Under the pieces are notes generated by a model. It did not search any database, was not told the origin of the DNA, and worked only from the letters and a program-made list of their open reading frames with translations. 64,000 nucleotides of DNA from Massospora cicadina. Taxonomy: Eukaryota > Entomophthoromycota > Entomophthoromycetes > Entomophthorales > Entomophthoraceae. The DNA is taken from NCBI GenBank assembly GCA_022478985.1, contig JAKSZP010013326.1, positions 84,356 through 148,355 of the forward strand. The letters run 5' to 3'. How positions within the stretch are numbered: the stretch's first letter is position 1; every line of letters starts with the position of its first letter. Of the stretch, positions 34,508-46,969 are shown in pieces. The translations under genes were made by a program, and so were the position numbers.

Positions 34508-35730
34508 TGTTAGGAAGATAGCAAGTTAACTTTTGACCAACCTGCCAATTAAAGTGCTGAAGCACCCAAATGATAAGTCTGAATGCCAGTGGCACTGCCT
34601 TTTGAGCAACTGTTATGATCCAGGAAGGAATTTTGTCACTGGATGCTCATGTGCCATAATTGTGTATAAAAACCTTGCAAAGAACCAGTTGAACATGGCC
34701 ATGGGCTTCATGTGTTGTGAAAAATAGGTGGGAAGAGTGGTTTGAATTTGAACATAATAAAAAACTGGAATTGGGTAGAGGGATTTTTATTATAAGTTAA
34801 ATAAAGAAAATTTACCAACAGTTTCTTCAGTGTGATCAACTGATTTATATAGTGTTCAATGTTGTAGTTTGTCAAAGCATGGATTGGGGACCTCAAATTT
34901 TGACCCAACTCAGAAAATTTTATAGGAGGGGAAAAATATCAACTTCAATCTGAACTGACATCAAAAGAATCAGCGGCAAGCTTAGTCACTAAAAGTTCAT
35001 CCATGAATGCCTGACTCAAAGCTTTACTGCATTTATGGTGGTTAGCGCAATGGCGTTTGGCATGACAGGCAACAGGGATCCACCAGGGCCACCCCACATA
35101 GGGGTGGTCCCAGTGGGTCAGAAACAGTTTCAGGATGACTAACCCGCCTGTGCCCAGTTGCTGGGCGTTCATTCAGCCAAGCAGGATTTCTTGAGTGATA
35201 ATCCCAATTTTTGTAATGAGGGTTTCAAATTCTTGGCAACAATTCCCAATGGTGATACATGCCCATCAGGGACAAAGCCCAACTAATTCAAGAGGAATTT
35301 AGGGTCAGCAACTGTACTTCTTGATGGCTCAATTTCATCATCAACTTTGACTAAAAATTCATTATTTGACCCCTTCCAGCTATGAGTTTCACACCCATCA
35401 GGCTTTAAACATGTATATTTTGGACATTTTGACTCTAATTTTGAGAATTCTGCGCCATCAGCTTTATGGCTTTCCATCTAGCTTGTAGGGATGTTGATTT
35501 TTGATAATTTCAGCAAAGATTTCCTCTATTTGGTGAACTAACTTGGCATAGCAAGTGCGGGAATTGAGGAGGAATCTTCAGAGGGAGTGCCATTAACAAG
35601 CACTCATCTACCACATGGGCGAGGTTTCCCTGTTTGACAAGGGGTACAGCTGCCCTCTTTGGACCAGTTTTTGTTAGAAAATGGAAAAATCTCTTAATTC
35701 ATGCAGTGGGGACATTCCCCTGAACTTACA
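34508..35730 (-). repeat. 3' LTR, family A
   Basis: 1223 bp, TGTTAGG...GAACTTACA; homologous to 50378-51534. It is followed inside by ttaccctttcctttttcc, the complement of the polypurine tract, exactly as in the complete element. Confidence 0.88.
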
Positions 35731-35739
35731 TTACCCTTT

Positions 35740-37520
35740 CCTTTTTCCAGAGGAGGGGTGCCAACACTGGGAAATGCATGAGGGCTACATTCTTGTAAGC
35801 CTTGGGCAACTTGCTTGCCATCAAAGCTGCAACCTTTGCAGGAGGATGGGTAGCATCAGGATAGGACACGTGGAAAGCCTTAACCAGTTCCATGCAGTTC
35901 GCGCAATCATGGGCTTTTACCAGCTGTTTGATAAGCTGGATAACCCTTCCATGCAACGAGATACTGAACTGACCTCCAAGATCTGCAGGATGCTAAAATG
36001 GTCTCCAATTCGGCCTCCTCCACATCCTCAATCAATATCAGCTCAGGATTTGAGGGGATAGTCCCCTTAAATGTGGACATCTGAGATGCATGGAAAACTG
36101 GATGTTGTTTCCAGTGAGATGACAAATTCAATTAGAAAGCACCATTCCCCAAATCCTCCTCCACCAAGTGAGACCTAAACTCTTGATTGCAAACTTCGGG
36201 GAGTGTACCTGCATCTGAAAATGGTGCATATCAAGCATGACATATGAACCCACCACAATGTTATGAGCAGGAATCTACTTCCAATCTGCAAAATTCTTGT
36301 AGTTGCCAAAACCTTAGTAAGATTCTCCCACATTAAGGACTGGGTAGACTGAATATGTTCTGCAAGATCCACACCAGATGGGACCTCTGGCTGCAGAAAA
36401 GGACCTACTAAAAATGAGGGGTTATACCCCAAAATCTCTTATAAGGGGAAAACACCATAGGGCATGCATTCCATTATTTTAAGTGAATTGAGCGAGAGGA
36501 AGGTCATTGGCTAAGGTATCCTGCATGTCTGAAACATAGAAGCGCAAGTACAGTTCATAGATATGATTAACACGCTCAGTTTGTCCATCAGACTGGGAAT
36601 GATATGCTGTGGATCAACAGAGTGTAACTTTTGAAATTGATAAAAGCTCATTCCAGAACTGCGCTGTATACTGGGCCCCACAGTCGCTAATAATATCTGT
36701 AGAAGACCAAACACAGAAAACACATGGCGCATGAAGAGACAGGCAGTTTATTCTAAAGAAATGGCGCGAGCAAAGGATAAATAGGGAAAATTTTGTAAAT
36801 TGATTAACCACTCTATCACTGAAGTAAACCCGTTAGAAAAGGTAAGTTCAACATTAAAATCATGGGCACCAATGTCCATGGACCCTCAGCCTGTTGTAAC
36901 GGGTGAAGGAGACCATTTCTTCCTGAATAATCTGACTTGGCCCATGGCAGGTAACGTAATTGGTGATCCAGGTTGGTACATCTTTTGATAAGCCTCACCT
37001 AATTATAGATACACTTAGTCAAGTCAATACATTTCTTATTACCCAGATGGCTGACTGTGGGGGTTGTGATGAGCCTAAAACACTCAACTATAACAAGAGG
37101 AACCCACAACCATGACAGAAATGAATAAGACCCCCACCAAGGAGTATAGGGAATTCTTATGAGCTGGGAGGGACATTCATTCCAAAAGCTCCACTCCTTT
37201 GGGACAGGTCTTTTGGGCTGCTAACACCAATGAAATAAGAAGCGCATCTGGAGCCAAGTCCACTGATGAGACCATGAGAAGAATGATGGATAAGATCTGG
37301 GTGTGAGGGTTGATGGTAACAAGATCCACCTCATCTGGACTGACAGGGCAATGTGCGGGGTTACAGCTTAAGAAGTCAGTAAGAACATTTAACACCCCTT
37401 TTTACAAACTAATATTTGAAGTTAAAGCTACACAAATCATGATAGGTTTGAGCTTGCCTGTGTGCAAACTTATGTGATTTGCGGAAATAGAGAAGGGCTT
37501 GATCCACTCTTTGGCCCTAC
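35740..37520 (-). pseudogene. Family A pol fragment: RNase H end, integrase, chromodomain
   Basis: Reading leftwards: LLYFRKSHKFAHRQAQTYHD (RNase H, about 37510-37450), NVLTDFLSCNPAHCPVSPDE (37390-37330), integrase zinc region and core with many frameshifts (37000-36500), MGYNPSFL and the GPY-like C-terminal part (36430-36180), then WKQHPVFHASQM and the chromodomain LETILASCRSWRSVQYLVAW (about 36110-35960). Chromodomains steer integration to particular chromatin. The copy is more decayed than the 50-56 kb element. Confidence 0.85.
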
Positions 37521-37540
37521 TTTAAGAACGACTGGTGGGT

Positions 37541-39110
37541 ATTCATGTTCCTAGAAAACCCCCACCTGCACCATATCCTTTGCTGATGACACAGCAGTGA
37601 CAGTTGGATGTAAGAAGTACCTAGACCTGGCCATGGAGGCCCTGGATTGCTACTCCAAGGCGTCCAATGCAAAATTTTAATATTTCTAAAACCGTTATAG
37701 TGCAAGTTGGTACCCACATATTTTCCTCCACCTTTTGGTTTGGAACCTACCTGGGACACCTTTCTGCACCTAGGTGTCCTCACCACACCACAAGGGGTTG
37801 CAATCAAGGATAATGAGGACCGCTTTCTTAATGCAATAAACTCTCATGTAGCTAGCTGGAGCTGCTGGCATATCACCCCCAGGGACGCGCCCTGATGGCG
37901 AATGTTTTTCTTCTATCAAAGCTGGTTTCTCGCTCATGTCTACCCCTTTATGGACAGTTTTTACATGAGGTTGAATGTGATACTTCGCTGTTGGATATGG
38001 GGATCCAACCACCCACCCACAGCTCTGACCACAATATCCTGACCCCACAGTGAGGTTGGCCTAGGTCTTTTGGACACTAGGTCTCATACCACTTCAATAC
38101 TGACGGGATTCCTTAAGCCCATCATTTTCTGGGATATGACTCCAATGCTGCAATGGGCTCCAGCCTTACGCCAGGGTTTAGCAGCCTCTCTAGGGCTCCC
38201 ATGAACCTCACCTAAAGCTGTGGGAGAGTGGCTAACAAACCATCCAGGACAACGCCTCAAACCTTCATCAAGTTTTTACTAGAATCAGGCTCTCCTTGCA
38301 CTTAATAGGGCAGGAGTACAGGTGTACCATACCTTCACTTATAAAAGGAGTGGCCCTGGGATCAGCCCCCAGCATCACACCCTGGTCCACAATGGGAGGA
38401 TTGTTATTTCCCACCTCCACCCTTTGGACAGACCCCCAATGTGGCCTCGTCTCCTTGGACTTTTACCACCCGCTGTGGAATGTGATCTCAAGGCGCTCTG
38501 GAAGGAAGTTACCCATCCTGTTCTCTCAGCAAAAATGTCAAATACACTGTGGCATGCTCTACACTGCTCATACAGGACAGGGGATCGAACTGGTCCCACC
38601 TTCCAGCACAAGGGTTGCCCACGATGTGCAGAGCTGACAGACACCCACCTCCACCGCTTCTTTACTTACCCCCTCATAGCCCCTTTCTGGAGCAAGGTCT
38701 GCGAACTCCTGCGAGCAGAACCCTGGGTAGTGCACCCTGATCAGGACTTCATGTTCAAACTCTCACTCCCCAATTGCTCCCAATCATTAAGGGTCCTGGC
38801 ATTTGGTGTAGTGATATGAACTATTCATAATTCATATCTTCGCGCCACTTTTGACTCCACTCTGTGGATGCTGCCCCATACGATCACTCACTTTCAGGTT
38901 CATTTTGAGATGTCTGAGAGTATTTACCATGTTGCCATGGGCCAATAGGTCAGTTCAAGTGGACACCTGGCTCTGGCAAAGCTTTTCCCCACCCTTTATT
39001 GACACCTCCGCTTACCCCTGCCTTTGCCTCAAGCTCTTAGGAGCTCAGGCATGATTAGATAAAGATCGGTGTATCCCCCTTTAGGTTGGGACTACCTAGT
39101 GCTAAAATGA
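37541..39110 (+). mobile_element. 5'-truncated LINE, RT C-terminus to 3' tail
   Basis: Begins within the RT at motif C (ISFADDTAV, about 37575, both aspartates intact), continues through YSKASNAKFN, a connection region with several frameshifts, and a C-terminal Cys-rich part (CPRCAELTDTHLHRFF, about 38615-38665), to the 3' end tatccccctttaggttggga followed by ctacctagtgctaaaa (ending about 39106). This 3' end is the source type for three ultrashort insertions in the window. Truncation at the 5' end is usual for LINE copies. A target duplication was not found. Confidence 0.88.
37560..38820 (+). pseudogene. LINE ORF2 fragment (RT motif C to C-terminus)
   Basis: Degenerate ORF2 remains. The longest clean part is a 165-codon frame, 38322-38819, that covers the C-terminal Cys/His region. 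Upstream, frames change at least four times. Its layout parallels the C-terminal half of the LINE at 1-5 kb, but sequence similarity is limited, so it is a different family in the same broad group. Confidence 0.8.
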
Positions 39111-40158
39111 AAAGTTGCTTACATTTATTATGACATCTTTCAGTAATTTGATTACACTATGAATATTATATTTCTATATGGAAAAGATCTAAGTACTAGT
39201 TTTAATTCTTTGGATCAATTCAGACATCACAATTTCAGTCTAACATTTTTAAAGTGCTGCTTAGTAACAATGTCAAGAATCAACGATTATGCTGGTAGAG
39301 AGAGCATATATGAAGTGGATTTCCAATTGCAAGGAGATCTTTTCCAGGTGATAGCTGTGAGAGCCTACTTCAAAAACTACTTTAGTGAGCCTGTGAAGAG
39401 CTATAAATATTTGATAATTCAGGGTGCTCTCTTTTTCTTAGATAAAAAACCCTATTTCAATATTTGAATTTTTTTATAGCTTTTAGGTCAAGGTTACTGT
39501 CCTCAAACAGTACCTTATTGTTGTGTGCATAACTTGTGCATTGGAAATATGTCGCCCCTATGTCAATTTCAACTTTTGGTGCTCACCATAGAGACACATT
39601 TTATTTCCCTGTACACCATCTTTATTATTTATGAAACCCAATAAACTAGCTGAGGACTACTTCCTGGAGAAAGTTTCCAACCTTTATATGCTGAAGTAGC
39701 TGGCCACGAGGGCTAGCCAAATAAGTTTGACAAAACTTTTGAACTATGTGAAGATTTGAATTCTTGCATTGGAATAATTTAAGATATTATAAGGTCATGA
39801 TTGTTAAGTGAATGATTTAGTAAGAAGTAGGGAAGTTCATAACGCTGACTTGATGGCCTCTATAAAGGTAAGAATGGAGATGCACACTCCACTACTATGT
39901 TGTACCAGGAGTTCAATTCCTCGCATCATGAAATTAAATGTAGGGACAGAAAGTAAGATCTTTAATAATTGAGAATATCCTATCAAAAGGAGATCTTCTG
40001 ACCGCTATCTAAAAGTTTGATAACATTGAACCTACATTGAGTGCATAATTCTGCCATTTTAATGAAATAATGGAATAATATAGAGGTATTATTCACCAGG
40101 ATCTTTTTAAATGCTGACAGGTCTGTTATGGGTAAATGATATGATAGTTAATACAGAT
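39111..40158. other. Unassigned DNA with a weak coding-like frame
   Basis: A 102-codon frame (39159-39467) shows no known domain. ttttggtgctcacc at 39572-39585 resembles the primer-binding sequences seen after other LTRs here, but no CA-ending LTR precedes it. Otherwise nothing identified. Confidence 0.4.
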
Positions 40159-42434
40159 TGTCATAATAAAACAGAGCATCATGAAGCCAAGAGGACCAAG
40201 CTGAAAACCTGCCTGACCCGAGCATACCTGGACCAACTTTAAGTCCCAGGGAACGTCCCCTGTGTGTCAATTGAGGCCTCTTCCCGTTTCTGAGTAAAAA
40301 GGCTCTGAAGAGGGTGGCTGTACCCCTCTGTTAGCCAAAGTGACCTCAACCACATGGTAGATGAGCGCTGGGTAACATCCCTCCCTCTTCAGATCCATCT
40401 CCTGGTGCCCACACTCACCTCAGTTGAACAAGTACGTCTGATCAGGGAAATCTGCACCAAGATCGCTGAACTAAAGTTGATTGGTCCAAAAATGAGTGGA
40501 AACAAGCCTGATGATCAGAATCCACATAGTTTATAAAGGTCAAAGATTGATTCATCAGCTGGAATCGCTGACAGTTTTGATTTGGCCAACACCACAATTG
40601 TCAAAATTAATCCCCTCACAAAATCGTTGGGGATAATCCCTGACATGCGGGTAGTTGCACCAGACACTATTGACAATAATTCAAAGATCCCTTCTGGCAA
40701 ATTGGGAGTTGTGGCTGATGCAACACTTTTGACTGAACGAATGGCCCAGTGACTGGGCACAGGTGGGTTGGGCATCCTAAACCTGTTCCCAACCAATTGG
40801 GACTGCCCCTATGTGGGGTGGCCCTGGGGGATTCCCAATGCATGTTGGGCCAGATTCTGTCATGAAAACCATTAGAAACGCAGTTGAGCCTCAGTTTGGG
40901 CATTTGAGGGCAAACAGACAGTGACTCAGCCTGCCACCAGATTCTTTGATGTCAGTTCCCATTGAGCTTATCTTCCCCAATTCCAAAAATTCGCTGTTTA
41001 GTTAGAAATTGAGGGTCCCAAACCCTGCTTATTCTTGGATCAATTGACCACTATTTAATCAGTTGCATCGCACTGAGAAAATTGTTGGTCAACTTTCTTC
41101 ACTTTCCATTACAATAAAATTTGCCTCTGAAAACTATCAGTTTTTAATTTTATTGATATCGCTCTAGCTACATTCCCAATGGCTTATCTCTGGTGGCCTG
41201 TCGGTCCCTATACTGGATGGTCTTTACCAGTACTGATGGTCACTATGACCCCTACCATCATCAACTGGATTCAGTGAGCTAGATACTTCTGGAAATTCAA
41301 TCCTGATATTTTAAACATCCGCCAACAAAATAATGGGATCTTGTGGCCTTACATCCACCATTTCCAAGCAAGGATCCGCCCCCTTGTCTCCTAGTTGAAT
41401 TAAACCCACCCACCGGTGACCTTGTAGAAAATATACCTATGGTACCACCCCCTTAAGCAAGACCTCCAGGGTCTGGGGCAGCCTCAATTTAGTTTGTTCT
41501 CAACATCATGTTCACTGTTGCCCTACACCAATAATTTGTCATTTCCCAATGCTCAGCTCCATACAAATTCATTCAGTCAGCAATGCCTCTGGCATTCTGG
41601 CTTGCTTTATGGGTGTTTACTCATCTCAACTGGCAGGCCAGTCTAATCTTCTTCTGCCATCTTCATGACACCAATGCTAGGTAAGAGCAAAGTATGCCAA
41701 AGTTGGTTTAGGGGGTGCGCATGATGGACATGGGGCAATACAGCCTCAGCCCTGCAGTGCACAAGTTATTTTTTAAATAAGAACGGTATGTTACACTTTT
41801 TGGGATAATTGGAATATGAAATCCATTCATTTTACCATATTGCTAAATCTGGAAGATTCAACTGCATTCAATCAAAAAATGCAAGCATACTTGAGCTATC
41901 ATACCACAAAGGACAGTGTGGTTTGTGCTTATTGGTCTGATTGGGCATAGTGTATCACTCAATGGGAAATGCTCCCCCAGATTACTTATGATTATTCTTT
42001 GACCAACCTTACTTGTCAACTGTTTCAAAAAACCCCTGATAGTTTGTTTTTTTCCAATGGTCCTTTGGTCTGACATGTGCGCGGACTCCTTGAGGAGGTT
42101 TTTAACAACATGGGTCATTTTATTTTGTCTAAAATAAAGATGAATAATGGCGCACACCTGGTAAAGCCTGTCCCCTTCAAGATTGAGGCACCCAAGCATC
42201 CTGCACCAATTTGCACTTGGTTATGGACTCCTCCAAAGGGTCCAATAGGTTCTGTTTTTTTAGTATACTAAGTTTTTTTACAATTTTATACACCATGTCC
42301 CTGGGGCTCCTGAGCAATGGCACCCTCTGAGGTGCCCTATTCCCATTGCTTCTAGAGATTAGTCCTTGGTTGTGTAGCTGTGAATTCTGCACCACCTTGA
42401 AGGGAACAAGAGAGTTATAGACACTCTCCTGACT
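40159..42434 (+). repeat. LTR of family D (5' LTR), split by a family A solo LTR
   Basis: From TGTCATAATAAAACAGAGC to CTCTCCTGACT, about 840 bp once the inserted LTR (40238-41670) is removed. It aligns with the LTR at 46039-46928, including the internal hairpin GGACTCCTTGAGGAGGTTTT near 42083. It is followed by ttagttgaccaacc, the same post-LTR sequence as in family A (ttgaccaacc), a likely primer-binding site. Gypsy coding remains of one element follow on the plus strand. Confidence 0.7.
40238..41670 (+). mobile_element. Solo LTR, family A (long form), inside family D LTR
   Basis: 1433 bp, TTTAAGTCCC...ATGACA (first G mutated), flanked by CCAAC (40233-40237) and CCAAT (41671-41675). Same long form as 25666-27094 but opposite orientation. 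The uninterrupted site exists in the other family D LTR (ggaccaatgctgggta at 46144-46159), an empty-site control that confirms the insertion point. Confidence 0.9.
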
Positions 42435-44000
42435 TTAGTTGACCAACCTTTTTACTATACGTTCACAAGACTTGTCCATGTGGGGCTCTCCTTGAGTGTA
42501 AACTGGGTGTGCTGGCCATTTGTCATGGTCTCTATGTTACTCACCACAGATTCTTTTTTTTATTAATTAGTAGTCCATCTAAGCGTTATTCTCGCTACTG
42601 CCAACTGGGTAATGATCACCTTTCCTGCTCATTCTGGTGTTCTTGGACCCTTCACAATCCTATTGGTGTGATTCCTACTCTTTCCTCAGAAGATTATTCA
42701 TAAATCCAACAGATGCTTGCTTCCGTCTCTAAATAAGCTTCTCTTAAAAAATCAAACTGGTTCTCATCCACTATCACGTGGTTTGAATCTACAAAATTGG
42801 CTGCTCCCTTGGTGCAGCTGATTGGGTTTTTGCAGTGTTCCACGCACAGCCGCTTCTTTAAAAATTGATGGAGGGTTTGGAACATTTCCTGGAGCAGCGT
42901 TAACTGGATGTGGCATCCTTCCAGATGTTCTACGAGTTCTTTGTATTGGCAAGGCTTATCACCCTTTGAAACTATATTATAATGATTACTGCAACTGGGC
43001 CCAAACCCTACCACTGGTGAACGTGATAAAAACGTTGTCCCTCCAGTCTACATTATATGCTTCCATAAGGAATGCCCTGGTATGGTAGACTCCCCTGCCA
43101 AATTCAATCAACTGATTAAAGCTCTTTGGGACAAATTTCTTACCTCAACCAGCAAGTGTAAGTTAATTTGGCTGCCATTAGTTTAACCAGATAGGCCTCT
43201 ATAAATATGGGCCTAAAAACTCACGTACATGCTTGAAATGGGAGTAATCTTTTTCTTTCATTCCTTCAATTTTGGCAGAACTTAAAGGCGAGCAGGGGTC
43301 TAGCCCCAGAACTATATATAAATATTCTAGTTGATTCTGCCATGATGATATCACCTGCGGTGGCCCCTATAAATATTGAGCCTGAACTTATGAAATTTAT
43401 TATAAATAGGCAAGGCCTCCCACGATTATTCCTCCATTTTGGCAAAATTTGCGGTTTGGATGAGTCTATTCTTAAATTTAAAATAAATCAGCCACCTGGT
43501 AGCGTTTCCCTTCCGCATCTCATTCCTGTAGTGCCAGATGAATCATTTTAGGAGCGCCTAGTGGTGATGGCCTTGGATAATGAAGTACAGCTTGCTATCA
43601 GATCAGGTATATCGTCAAAGTCGCCAGAAAACTCGTTTTTATAATGCAAATTTTGTAAATTAAATGAGCCAATTATCAGCTCTTACAGCTCTAACGTGGA
43701 GAACATTTCTAAGTTCCATATCGCTCTTGAGAACCCACACTTGACTTCCACCATGATTTGAAGGACTCAGGAGGTGGAGAAAAATTGCCTTTACAAATAA
43801 AAATGTCTATACAAGTACTGAAAATGTGATGGGGTATGTGTCCACAGTGGTGAGAGTGACCAATTATCCCTCTCCATTTTTATGCAGAAACTTACTCTGG
43901 TGGCAAATTTATTCTCGTAAAGATTTTAGTGTGATGTGTTGGCGTTATCAGCTATGAATGAAGACTATCTGATTGGTTTTTTCTGTCTGCTACTATTTCT
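42435..44000 (+). pseudogene. Family D leader and gag position, poorly preserved
   Basis: Lies between the 5' LTR and the protease. A frame near 42545-42715 has a Cys/His-rich piece and further coding-like pieces occur to about 43550 (for example 43342-43551, 69 codons), but frames shift often and no clear capsid or zinc knuckle is recognised. Gag is assigned by position only. Confidence 0.4.
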
Positions 44001-44019
44001 TACCCTTTTAGGATATTCA

Positions 44020-44130
44020 GCGCAGCTGTTTTGGTGTATACAAGAGCCTCTGAGAATTTTATTGACCAAGACCTAGCTGACTACCTTTAGTTAAACTACT
44101 TGCCTTGTGGTATGATTAGGGGTGAGGCCT
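44020..44130 (+). pseudogene. Family D retropepsin active-site region
   Basis: One frame reads AVLVYTRASENFIDQDLADYL, a close match to the gypsy protease pattern in which ALVDTGASENF is expected. The catalytic triad D-T/S-G is replaced by Y-T-R, so the enzyme would be inactive. It lies about 0.5 kb upstream of the RT on the same strand. Confidence 0.7.
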
Positions 44131-44559
44131 CCCATGATATGCCCACGCTGCAAGTTCAAGGTTGGGTGAATATCAAGTTGTCAAGTACCATTTGGCTGAC
44201 CCCTTTCAGGTAATTAAAAACATCTTGTACTCAAATTATTTTTTTGAGTGAGTAGTTCCGCGAATTAAATGTCAAAACTAACTTGAAAACTAATACCTTG
44301 GCATTACCTATGAAGAATGGCAAGGAATTAGTCGCCCCTATGTCTTAAGCTGACACTCAGGGAAATTTGCCTAATGGCCAAAGATACATACGCTCAGCCT
44401 TGCACCTCTGCTAAAGCCCACTTTGGAGATAGCCTTACCTTTTTATCTGGAAGGTTTGGAATCTTCCTTTGATGTGGCTTCTGCTTTTGTGTTGCCATCT
44501 CATTAAGAGTTTTTATGAGTTCAAACTCACTGTTGAACTGGAGCGTAATCATCTCCCAT

Positions 44560-45200
44560 ATAGCCTTTGACTTTACAGGAGGAAGACTTAGACGTGTGGG
44601 TTAAGGAAAAGTTAGCTAAAGGAGCTATATTTTTAGCATACTTCTCCAGTATGATTCCTACTTCTCTTTGTGAAAAGGGAAGATGGTACTCTACGTCCAT
44701 GTATGGACTATTGAAACCTGAACAATGTGACGATTCCAGATTTGCATTCCATCTCAGTTGATTTACAAATTGCTCACTATGTTTAGAAGGCTAGAACTTT
44801 TCTGAACTAAATTGCCAGAACGCATTAAATCAGATCAGTATCAAAAAGGGGAAGGAGTGGCTCACCGTGTTCATACCAGAAAAATGAATTTGTAACTTCC
44901 CTATTATGCCATTTGGGCTCAAGAATGCGCCTGCTATACTTCAACGGCATATAGATGTGGCTTTGTGGACTTGCTGGCTGTATGCGCTGTGCCCTACATG
45001 TAAGATATCCTGGAGTTCTCCCCTGATCAAGAATTTCATACAATTTACCTGCGAAAATTTTAGAGCATTCAATAGCAACTAACCTATCACGTGAAAATTA
45101 AGAAGTTGAGTTCTTTAAGTCACAGTTCACCTTCATGGGCAACGTCATACTTGACCAAGTGTCAAGAAAGCATCTATAACTCTCCAGTTCCCAGCTTGAC
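44560..45200 (+). pseudogene. Family D reverse transcriptase
   Basis: It reads DLDVWVKEKLAKGAIF (RT entry), then SIKKGKEWLTVFI, MPFGLKNAPAILQRHIDVAL (44910-44970) and VPYM followed by a stop and DILEFSPDQEFHT in place of YLDD (about 44990-45040), then FFKSQFTFMGNVI (about 45110-45155). Motif order is complete for a gypsy RT, but frames change several times and the catalytic box is destroyed by a stop. RNase H is separated from it by the palindromic insertion at 45478-46928. Confidence 0.87.
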
Positions 45201-45477
45201 AGTGCATGAAGAACTAGGCCAAAGTAAGGGAACTCGTCATCAGAGTGAACATAAAAATAGCTCAGCAGAGAGAGCTGGAGCTAAGAAGACATAGGGCGAG
45301 GGTGTTGAGCATAGTGAAAGTAATAATAAATCAAGCGATCTACAGAACTTGGCCGTGGCCTAGAAGGATGTTCATAACTGAGTTTGGTACAGAAGTAGAG
45401 TGCACTGATGACTGGGTTTGGAGGGAACCTGGTAGTCCAGCAGTGTGCTGAGGCTGTGATAATTTTAAATAAATAAA

Positions 45478-46928
45478 TCAGCTAACATGTTGCAAGACCT
45501 CCTTTAAGAGGTCTGCGCACAGGTGCACCCAAGCCAACATATATAAGATTGTAAAACAACTATGGGGTTTATTGTGGAGATGACCAATGAGAAACGTTGG
45601 TCTTGAGCAATCATAGTTAAGCCAACTTAAGAGAAGTTTGTATCTGCAAAAGTGGTACCAAGCCTTGGTGCACCAATAGGCACATGCTTCCATCTGAAAG
45701 GGTCACATACCTTAAAATCGACTTTACTCAAGTAATTGACTGAAGTTTAATTTGACCTTAGCTCACGTTTTTGTAATTAAAATGTATTTCAAACCCCTGT
45801 TCACTAATCTACCAATTCAAGCTGTCATCATTCAAAATAAAACTCTTGTAGTTTAATGCATGTGCTGAAACAGGGGGCTGGGATTTAGGCACCTCACTTG
45901 TACCAACCTGGGCGTACCTAGACTGTACCCAGCGTTGACCCAAGGTGTGCTTGAGATTAGGAAGGCCTGAAGTTTAAACTGGACCTCCTGCCGAACATCC
46001 TTGTCCCTGATGTTGATGCCTATATAAGATCATTGTCATGTTTACATGACTTAATAGAAGGCACCAACCCCAAGGACAAGGCTGGGCGGCAGGAGGTACA
46101 GAAGGTTAAACTTCAGGTCCTTCCTGACCTCAAAAGCACCTTGGACCAATGCTGGGTACAAGCCAAATATACCCAGGTTAGTACAAGTGAAGTGCAAAAC
46201 GCCCAGCCCCTTGTTTTGGCTCAGGCGTTCAATGGGTGAGCTATTTAATGAATGATGATGGTACAATACAGTTAATTGGGGAACGGGGGTTCAAAACCCA
46301 ATACATTTATGAAATTATGAGCTCAGGTCATGTTCAACCATAATTGGTCACTTGAGAAATGTCATTTTTGAAGTATGCTACCCTTTTGGATGGAAGCGTG
46401 CACCTAATGGTAAACCAAGGCTTTAGCCCACTTTCAAAGACCATATTTTCCCTGAGGTGGTATAATTATGTTCACTTGAGACCACTGTTTTTGTTGGTTG
46501 ACTTCTTACAATAAACATACCATGTTATCTTACGTTTTTTCTATTATGGTTCCTTGGGCGAACCTGTGTGCAGATCTCTTCAAAGAGGTCTCCAACAACT
46601 TGAGCCATATATCTTATCTCAGTTAGTTAAAATCTCCGGTGCACCCTTGAGCTGCCCTGGTAACCTCCATATTGAGGCACCCAAGTCTCCTAGCACAGAT
46701 TTACACTTTGTTATGGACTCCCCTTTGGGGTCCACCAAAGTTTTGTTGTTTCTTGGCAATCTTATCACGTATGCCGCTTTGTGCATCCTTGTTCTGAGTC
46801 CCTTCTGCTCTGGCACCCTATGCAGTGCCCTGTTTCTCATTCTGCTAATGGCTAGTTCCCTGGCAGTGAAGGCGTGCATCCCGCACCACCTCTCAATGAA
46901 CAAGAGAGTTACTGTTACTCTCCTGACA
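45478..46928. repeat. Two family D LTRs head to head: 1.1-kb imperfect palindrome
   Basis: Left arm 45478-46038 is the 5' part of a family D LTR in minus orientation; right arm 46039-46928 is a full LTR in plus orientation. The arms are complementary from the centre near 46038 (gtcatgtttacatgac at 46035-46050) outwards for about 560 bp, through to the hairpin motif near 45490-45520 and 46565-46595. Mismatches are mostly transitions. GTCA repeats occur at 46035-46038 and 46929-46932. Open frames inside are LTR read-through. Confidence 0.8.
46039..46928 (+). repeat. Full LTR of family D
   Basis: TGTTTACATGACTTAATAG ... CTCTCCTGACA, 890 bp, homologous to 40159-42434 without its insert. It sits within the RT-RNase H interval of an element that has a 5' LTR of the same family. 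Confidence 0.7.
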
Positions 46929-46969
46929 GTCATGTTAACATGACACTAAGACCATATTATCACTCCATA

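Larger units (their letters stand above)
34508..37540 (-). mobile_element. 3' half of a second family A chromodomain gypsy element
   Basis: A family A LTR (34508-35730) is followed on the minus strand by the polypurine tract and, reading upstream, chromodomain, integrase and the end of RNase H, collinear with the complete element at 50378-56455. Coding is lost abruptly near 37540, where a LINE in the opposite orientation begins. RT, protease and the 5' LTR are absent. Confidence 0.85.

Noticed and set aside
37541..39110. The LINE as a clean insertion into the family A element with target duplication
   Set aside because: No direct repeat flanks it, and the gypsy sequence does not resume after 39110; a deletion or rearrangement must have occurred.
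39572..39600. Primer-binding site of another LTR element (ttttggtgctcacc)
   Set aside because: No LTR ending in CA directly precedes it and no gag is recognisable after it.
42694..43014. Minus-strand 106-codon frame as a separate gene
   Set aside because: It lies opposite the gag position of the plus-strand family D element and has no recognisable domain; too weak to call.
45478..46928. Foldback DNA transposon
   Set aside because: Both arms align with the family D LTR at 40159-42434, so LTRs in inverted orientation explain the palindrome.
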